Shown here: piece by piece, positions 16,598 through 21,339 of the stretch
Layout of the letters: every line of letters starts with the position of its first letter
Position numbering within the stretch: the stretch's first letter is position 1
NCBI GenBank assembly: GCA_016202645.1
Contig: JACQOF010000024.1
Span: 1 to 21,339 of the forward strand
Direction: 5' to 3'
DNA: 21,339 nt
Origin: a bacterium
GTDB lineage: Bacteria; Lindowbacteria; 2-12-FULL-62-27
The notes under the pieces: model-generated
The model's database searches: none
What the model was told of the DNA's origin: nothing
The model's input: only the letters and a program-made list of their open reading frames with translations
Translations under genes and position numbers: made by a program

Positions 16598-18409
16598 ATG
16601 AATTCACCCGATGCCGTTCCCGGTTCAGTTCCCGGAACATCCCCGGCCCACGGAATGTTTCGGTCGATCTATTTTTTGCTCTTTGTCTTCAGCCTCCCGG
16701 TTTTTCTCGGCGTTTCCTTCTGGATCAACGGGACGACGAGGTCCATCCTGGAAAAAAACCGGCGCACTCTTGAACAACAGTCGGCCCTCGCTGTCCTCAA
16801 CCGCGGCGTCCTCCAAAGCCGCGGCGGCCCGAATGGGATCATGCCGGGCCTCAAGGCCCTCATCGAGGAGGCCAACCGGACTCAGACGGATTTCAAGTTT
16901 CTGAACGCCGGTCTGTATGATTTCTCCGTGATCGAAAGCCGGCAGTACATCTTCAAGGCCGCCGATCTGCACACCACCAGCGTCCTTTATCCTCTTCCGG
17001 ACGCGCTTTCGGTGAGTCCGTCCGAGCTCATGGCGTATGGCAGGCCGGGCGCGCCGCGAGCGCCGCTCGCCCTGCACTGGATTCCTCTGCCGTCCATCGA
17101 GACTCCCCGGCAGCTTCTGGCGGTGACAACCCAGGACGCGATGCTATCCACCCTGTTGCAAGACCGCCTGATTGTCTTCTGGCTGGCGGCCGTTCCGCTG
17201 TTTGTCCTCTTTTATATGGCCATCTGCGGGGCCGTTTTTTGGACCATCAAAAAACCGCTCCGGCGGCTGGAGGGACTTCTGCTTTCCGAAACCGAACCGA
17301 TCGAGTCGGCGGCGCCGGAGGAATTCGGCGATCTCGGGGACCTCGTCGACGCGCTGAGAATCCGTCTCCGGCGGATCGAGACCCATGTCGCCAGAGCCCA
17401 AAGCGTGGATCCGGTGACGGGTCTGATGTCAGGCGACCGCGCCCGGGCGGCCTATGAGGAGGCGCGGCAGGCAACCGGGGAGAATCTTGCGGTGTTCTAC
17501 AGGGCGAATTTCGCGAAGGAGTACGTCAAGACCTTTGGGCGCGAGTATCGCGCCGCGATCATTCGGGCCGTCGCGCAGTCCCTGGTGGAGAGCCTCCCGC
17601 GAAGCGCGACGGTCTATGCCCTTCAGGACCATTTCTTCCTTGCATTTCTGACCGAAGAATCCTTCCAACAATCCTACGCCCGGGTGCAGAGTTCCTTCGC
17701 CCAGAAGATCCGGCCGCTGTATCAAAAAGGCCAAAGCCCAAAGTCGCCGCGCCTCACGGTGTCGGCGGCGGCCGTTTCGAACAAGAGCGCCGGCTACCTG
17801 GAACTCTCCGGGATGCTTCAGAAACTCCACGACGAATGGGATTCCCTCGTGAACCGCGCCGCCGGGGGCTGGGCGATGATGAACGAGGACGATCAGTGGG
17901 TGAAGGGCACCGCGGACAGTCTCGAAGGGGCCACGGAGGAAATCATCCCGGAGGAACCCGAGTCTCTCAAGGATCCGGCGTTTGCGCGGAAGGCTTTCAT
18001 CGTCAAGCTTGCTTTCATGTTTAAATTCGAACCCAAAAAGGCCGCGAAACTTTTCACCATGGGGTTTACCCGCCTCTACACCCTGCTGGATGAGGGGGCT
18101 CTGGAGAAAATCAAGATATACGGCCCGGAGGCCGAGGCCGAAGTCGGGGCGCTCATCGAAAAAATGCGGCTGATCCCCAGGGCCAGGCTTTATTTCACGG
18201 AAAGCGATTTCAAGCAGGTTTTCATTACCGACGTCCGCATGGTCCGGAAAATACCGAGGGACATCGCGGGCAAGTGGTTCGCCGCGGGATACCGCCGCCT
18301 CGAGGACCTCGCCGACTCCGGCGTCGAGGAACTCCGGGCCGTTGACGGATCCGTCGATCCGGCCGACATCGCGGCCGTCATCGAGAACGCGCAGGCCCCA
18401 CGCGGCTGA
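16598..18409 (+). CDS. Membrane protein with degenerate GGDEF and two C-terminal HhH-like repeats
   Basis: A 603-residue inner-membrane protein. TM1 is about 23-43 and TM2 about 192-216. The roughly 145 residues between (helical, then IESRQYIFKAADLHTTSVLYPLP) should be periplasmic and resemble a dCACHE/sCACHE-like sensor only loosely. A HAMP-like helix (217-268) leads to a GGDEF fold: SVDPVTGLMSGDR (270-281, normally DxLTGLxNR), a KTFGREYRAAIIRAVAQSL helix, then VYALQDHFFLAFL (339-351) where RxGGDEFxxL is expected. The catalytic signature is lost. The C-terminus holds two similar units, 482-524 (AAKLFTMGFTRLYTLLDEGA) and 556-599 (AGKWFAAGYRRLEDLADSGV), like helix-hairpin-helix repeats. The start is ATG 16598 with GGAG 5 bp upstream. 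The open frame reaches further up only through a repeat. Confidence 0.85.
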   Translation: MNSPDAVPGSVPGTSPAHGMFRSIYFLLFVFSLPVFLGVSFWINGTTRSILEKNRRTLEQQSALAVLNRGVLQSRGGPNGIMPGLKALIEEANRTQTDFKFLNAGLYDFSVIESRQYIFKAADLHTTSVLYPLPDALSVSPSELMAYGRPGAPRAPLALHWIPLPSIETPRQLLAVTTQDAMLSTLLQDRLIVFWLAAVPLFVLFYMAICGAVFWTIKKPLRRLEGLLLSETEPIESAAPEEFGDLGDLVDALRIRLRRIETHVARAQSVDPVTGLMSGDRARAAYEEARQATGENLAVFYRANFAKEYVKTFGREYRAAIIRAVAQSLVESLPRSATVYALQDHFFLAFLTEESFQQSYARVQSSFAQKIRPLYQKGQSPKSPRLTVSAAAVSNKSAGYLELSGMLQKLHDEWDSLVNRAAGGWAMMNEDDQWVKGTADSLEGATEEIIPEEPESLKDPAFARKAFIVKLAFMFKFEPKKAAKLFTMGFTRLYTLLDEGALEKIKIYGPEAEAEVGALIEKMRLIPRARLYFTESDFKQVFITDVRMVRKIPRDIAGKWFAAGYRRLEDLADSGVEELRAVDGSVDPADIAAVIENAQAPRG

Positions 18410-18419
18410 GGCGCCGGCA

Positions 18420-18644
18420 TCAACCCAGAAGGTCGATCCGGCTCCCAACGTCCATCGGCAGACGCGCGTTATCGCGCTGGGCCGCCATGGTGATGTTCAT
18501 ATCGACGCCGGCGCGCCCCGGCGGACCCACCGGCACGGTCTTGGCGAGCTGCTGCCGGAGGAAATCGAACTGAAGCGCCGCGTTCGAAGCCCGCGGGATG
18601 ACCACCTGGTTCGGGACCACATCGTTCGGAATGACTCCACCCAT
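18420..18644 (-). CDS. Possible small hypothetical protein
   Basis: A 74-residue reading frame in a 435-bp space without other genes. It begins MGGVIPNDVVPNQVVIPR and ends VGSRIDLLG, with stop at 18420. Third codon positions are strongly G/C, as in the neighbouring genes, and the composition is ordinary, which argues for coding. Against it, no ribosome site is seen before the ATG, and the frame extends upstream into the palindrome at 18694. No domain, signal peptide or membrane segment is recognised. It is convergent with the membrane protein gene, 10 bp between their stops. Confidence 0.45.
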   Translation of the reverse strand: MGGVIPNDVVPNQVVIPRASNAALQFDFLRQQLAKTVPVGPPGRAGVDMNITMAAQRDNARLPMDVGSRIDLLG

Positions 18645-18693
18645 GGACTGATTGGAACACAAACACGCCGAAGATTCAATCCGGAAACCGATC

Positions 18694-18795
18694 AACTCTT
18701 CCCCCCTTGAGGGGGAAGCTGGATGGGGGGTATCCATCAAAATTGCGCCAATGCGGCACCCCCCTCCCAGCCTCCCCCTCAAGGGGGGAGGAGTT
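18694..18795. repeat. C/G-rich bipartite palindrome, copy C
   Basis: Outer ends aactc (18694-18698) and gagtt (18791-18795) match each other, as gtaacctc/gaggttac match in copy B, although the two copies differ in these bases. Inside are the left hairpin ttccccccttgagggggaa, gatgggggg, a roughly 30-bp centre, cacccccctccc and the right hairpin cctccccctcaagg.... Confidence 0.85.
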
Positions 18796-18807
18796 ATAGA
18801 AAACGAT

Positions 18808-18836
18808 TTGACGGCGGCGGCGATCAAAACTAGACT
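18808..18836 (+). promoter_or_regulatory. Candidate sigma-70 promoter giving a near-leaderless transcript
   Basis: TTGACG (18808-18813), a 17-bp spacer and TAGACT (18831-18836) would start transcription about 7 bp later, at or next to the ATG at 18845. There is no Shine-Dalgarno sequence before that ATG, consistent with leaderless translation (inference). Confidence 0.4.
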
Positions 18837-18844
18837 CATCAGGC

Positions 18845-19249
18845 ATGAGCGAGCCGAAAATCTCCATCCTCGTAGTCGATGATGATCGTGCGATCTGCGA
18901 GGTCATCCGAAGAACTCTGCAGGCCTCGTTTGCCGGGGCGGCGGTCCAGGTCGCGCATGACGGCGTGGCGGCGGTCGACCTTCTCGATCCCGCCATCGAC
19001 CTCATCATTCTCGATCTGGGCCTTCCCAAACTCCGGGGCGAGGGCGTCGCGCTGGCCAATGAACTGAAACACGCGAACTCGCCGATCCTGATCATCACCG
19101 GCGAGCCAAGCCCCGATCTCTCCTACATGGGCGACGTCAACGTCATGGGCCTGCTCAAAAAACCCTTCGAGATGCCGGACCTTGTGAAGGCCGTGCGGGC
19201 CATTCTCGACGGCGGCGAACACAACCTTCCGGCAGGCAAACTTTCTTGA
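18845..19249 (+). CDS. Single-domain response regulator (receiver only)
   Basis: A 134-residue stand-alone receiver. The fold starts ISILVVDDD (D12/D13), with acceptor D57 in LIILDLGLP, T85 in LIITGEP and K106 in LLKKPFEMPDLVKAV. The total length leaves no room for an output domain, so it would act by protein contact, as a CheY/Spo0F-like carrier. The following gene encodes a kinase-REC hybrid 126 bp away, with a repeat between. A phosphorelay between the two is plausible but not shown by the sequence. A palindromic repeat lies just upstream, and a candidate promoter overlaps the start region. Confidence 0.9.
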   Translation: MSEPKISILVVDDDRAICEVIRRTLQASFAGAAVQVAHDGVAAVDLLDPAIDLIILDLGLPKLRGEGVALANELKHANSPILIITGEPSPDLSYMGDVNVMGLLKKPFEMPDLVKAVRAILDGGEHNLPAGKLS

Positions 19250-19255
19250 AAGGTC

Positions 19256-19378
19256 GTCATTCCCGCGAAAGCGGGAATCCAGTCACATCGTCATTCCCGC
19301 GAAAGCGGGAATCCAGACTAATCGCAAAGCAATCTGGATTCCCGCTTTCGCGGGAATGACGGAGAGGGCTGAATAGTG
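19256..19378. repeat. dRS3-like palindromic element, copy 2 (three units)
   Basis: Two direct units gtcattcccgcgaaagcggg... at 19256-19282 and 19290-19316 are followed by an inverted unit at 19334-19360. The right flank ggagagggctgaatagtgac is the reverse complement (near-exact) of the left flank of copy 1, so the mobile unit extends beyond the core word. The GTG start of the next gene is the last codon-sized piece of this flank. Confidence 0.85.
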
Positions 19379-20500
19379 ACCTTGAAAGAAGATGCATCGC
19401 CCGACGACCTGCGCGCCCTCGGGGACATGCTCGCGGGCGTGGCCCACGAGATCAATAATCCCCTGACGTCCATCCTGGGCTACGCGCAGTTGCTTCTGGC
19501 CCGAACGGACCTCCCCGAAGAGGCTCGGGAGGACATCACGTCGATTTTGGAGGAATCCCGGCGGGGCGCCAAGATCGTCCATGGCATCTCATCCATGGCC
19601 CGGAGGAGGGGCGGGAAGCGCGAGATCTGCGACATCAGCGAGATTCTTGCCGACACGGTGAAGATCAACGCGCAGAGAATCAGCCAGACCGGCATCCGGC
19701 TTGATCTCTCCCTGGAGCGGAACATCGGCCGGACCATGGCCGACCCCGGCCAGCTCCAGCAGGTGTTCATGAACCTCATCACCAACGCCGTTCAGGCGCT
19801 TCAACGAAAAAACTCCGGAGAACGAAGCCTCCGCATCGCCGCCCGGCAACGGGGGGAGACGGCCGTCATCACCATCGAAGACACCGGACCCGGCATCGCG
19901 CCGGAGCACATGGCCAGAATATTTGATCCGTTCTTCACCACCAGAGAACGCGGACAAGGCATGGGCCTCGGGCTTTCGCTGAGCCGCGCGATCATCGCCG
20001 GCCACGGGGGGACCATCCGCGCGGAAAGCCGCGTCGGCGAGGGCGCAACGTTCAGGATTGACCTGCCGATCGTGGAACCGGCGCCGATTATGAGTTACGA
20101 GGCCGAGCCCGCCGGGAAGACACCGCCCGGAAAAGGCGAGGTAATCGTGGTGGTGGACGACGAGCGGACCAACCGGGACATTTTCAAGCGGTTTCTGGAG
20201 GGCCGCGGCTACCGGGTGGAAGCATTTTCAAACGTCGAGGACGCAATCCAGGCTCTGCCGGGCTTGTCGGCCCGCGCGGTGATCTCGGATTTCAAACTTC
20301 CCGGAAAAACCGGCCGGGACTTGTACGCGCATCTTGGGTCCCGGCATCCAGACTTGGCCAAAAAATTTATTTTGATTTCAGGAGACGTTCTTTCCGAGGA
20401 AGTCAGCCGGTTCATCGAGGAAACCCGCGTGGCGGTCATCGAAAAACCATTCGCCCTCGACAGACTGGCGGAGAGGCTTGCGGATATCATCCATCGGTAA
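19376..20500 (+). CDS. NtrB-like histidine kinase-REC hybrid
   Basis: A 374-residue soluble kinase with no sensor domain. HisKA begins almost at once: GVAHEINNPLTSILGYAQLL (phospho-His H24). HATPase has N-box NLITNAVQAL, G1 DTGPGI, F FDPFFTTRERG and G2 GMGLGLSLSRAI. A C-terminal receiver (about 255-372) has VVDDE, acceptor D305 (VISDFKLPGKTG), S335 and K357. The start is GTG 19376, because an ATG at 19427 would cut six residues before the H-box. The GTG and a GGAGAGGG stretch that could serve as ribosome site both lie in the flank of a palindromic repeat. An N-terminal sensor may have been lost when the repeat inserted (inference), or the protein may receive input through partner proteins. 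Convergent with the rRNA operon. Confidence 0.88.
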   Translation: MTLKEDASPDDLRALGDMLAGVAHEINNPLTSILGYAQLLLARTDLPEEAREDITSILEESRRGAKIVHGISSMARRRGGKREICDISEILADTVKINAQRISQTGIRLDLSLERNIGRTMADPGQLQQVFMNLITNAVQALQRKNSGERSLRIAARQRGETAVITIEDTGPGIAPEHMARIFDPFFTTRERGQGMGLGLSLSRAIIAGHGGTIRAESRVGEGATFRIDLPIVEPAPIMSYEAEPAGKTPPGKGEVIVVVDDERTNRDIFKRFLEGRGYRVEAFSNVEDAIQALPGLSARAVISDFKLPGKTGRDLYAHLGSRHPDLAKKFILISGDVLSEEVSRFIEETRVAVIEKPFALDRLAERLADIIHR

Positions 20501-20519
20501 ATAAAAAGCGCCGCTCTCC

Positions 20520-20638
20520 GTCATTCCTGCGAAAGCGGGAATCCAGCTTGGTTTGCAATTGTTTTTGATGCACACCGGAGTTCACCCCGTGCTGGATTCC
20601 CGCTTTCGCGGGAATGACGAACACAGGCGGGAATGACA
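20520..20638. repeat. dRS3-like palindromic element, copy 3
   Basis: A direct unit (20520-20546, with one change, cctgcg for cccgcg) and an inverted unit (20592-20618) form a long hairpin. A partial third unit, ggcgggaatgac, is at 20627-20638. It lies between the convergent ends of the kinase gene and the rRNA operon. Nothing else is seen in 20501-20651. Confidence 0.85.
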
Positions 20639-20651
20639 ACCTAAAAAAAAA

Positions 20652-20772
20652 GGCCTGGCGGCGTCCTACTCTCCCGGGAGGCTGCCCTCCGAGTACCATC
20701 GGCCCTGATCGGCTTAACTGCTGGGTTCGGAATGGAGTCCAGGTGTGTCCCGATCGGCATGGCCACCAAGCC
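20652..20772 (-). rRNA. rrf: 5S ribosomal RNA
   Basis: On the minus strand the 121 bases start GGCTTGGTGGCC and end GCCGCCAGGCC, which pair as helix I. The conserved loop reads CCATTCCGAACCCAGCAGTTAAGCC in two parts: ccattccgaaccc and agcagttaagcc. The GATGGTACT and GGGAGAGTAGGACG segments are typical of bacterial 5S. A run of nine T follows directly on the minus strand (20643-20651), which may be part of the operon terminator. Confidence 0.95.
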
Positions 20773-20797
20773 GCATATATTCTGAATCTATTGAGCG

Positions 20798-20884
20798 ATG
20801 CTGGATACTGGATTCTGGATGCTGGATACTGGATGCTCGATTCTGAATGAATTATCCAGCATCGAGGATCCAGTATCCAGTATC
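20798..20884. repeat. 'ctggat' word palindrome in the 23S-5S spacer
   Basis: The left arm (20798-20842) is built of ctggatact/ctggattct/ctggatgct words. The right arm (20854-20884) is atccagcatcgaggatcc followed by agtatccagtatc. The two arms pair imperfectly into a long hairpin that would form in the precursor rRNA between 23S and 5S. The spacer 20773-20998 carries no tRNA and no other recognised feature. Confidence 0.75.
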
Positions 20885-20998
20885 TGTCCATGTGTCCGAG
20901 CATCGAACATCAAGAAAAAAACATAGCGTGTAAGTCCCAAACACGGCATATCACGTCGGACGACATTGCATCTCGTCCACGCGAAAGTAAAAAAAAGG

Positions 20999-21339
<341 letters not shown>

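Noticed and set aside
19256-19360. Possible CRISPR array (two direct 27-bp repeats with a 7-bp spacer)
   Set aside because: The spacer is far too short, the third unit is inverted, and the same unit occurs as isolated palindromes elsewhere. No cas gene is present; the Cas4-like domain at 12145 belongs to a DUF2779 protein.
20643-20651. Clear intrinsic terminator after 5S
   Set aside because: There is a T9 run on the minus strand but no hairpin directly before it apart from the 5S helix itself, so I mention it only in the 5S entry.

Overview
The window is a GC-rich stretch of a bacterial chromosome. The bacterial 23S-5S rRNA order, TypA/BipA, a Dus-family enzyme and a Maf protein all say Bacteria. 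The lineage cannot be fixed from sequence alone. The many two-component proteins, the prepilin-like protein and the dense palindromic repeats suggest an uncultured, environmental, probably diderm phylum (inference).

Layout. 1-218 holds a REP/MITE-like inverted repeat. 219-6531 is a signalling cluster: a REC-histidine kinase, then a tight operon (1501-6531) of an HTH-REC regulator, a REC-PAS-kinase with a degenerate GGDEF tail, a two-TM membrane kinase, an Rcp1-like response regulator and a prepilin-like protein. The last four genes are coupled by ATGA overlaps or a 1-nt gap. 6735-9542 carries a DUF4438 protein and TypA. A TPR gene (minus, 9610-10296) lies between two copies of a purine/pyrimidine hairpin repeat. 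10443-13650 carries dusB, maf and a two-nuclease DUF2779 protein. Convergent to these, on the minus strand (13630-16386), are a PAS-kinase-REC hybrid and a D-Ala-D-Ala-ligase-like ATP-grasp enzyme. 16598-20500 (plus) has a membrane protein with a degenerate GGDEF and two HhH-like repeats, a single-domain receiver and an NtrB-like kinase-REC hybrid. A possible small gene sits on the minus strand at 18420-18644. The right end is the 3' end of a minus-strand rRNA operon: 23S (partial), spacer, 5S.

How the genes work together. The window encodes five histidine kinases and seven receiver domains, but only one recognisable DNA-binding output, the HTH-REC protein. Two proteins carry GGDEF-like domains that have lost the signature motif. 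This looks like a phosphorelay hub with atypical outputs. The membrane kinase and the Rcp1-like regulator are the best cognate pair (4-bp gene overlap, family pairing).

The second theme is repeats. At least seven unrelated palindromic or short-word repeat families occupy almost every intergenic gap. Some overlap gene ends or starts (dusB stop, maf start region, typA C-terminus, kinase start at 19376), and one palindrome lies in frame inside a receiver domain.
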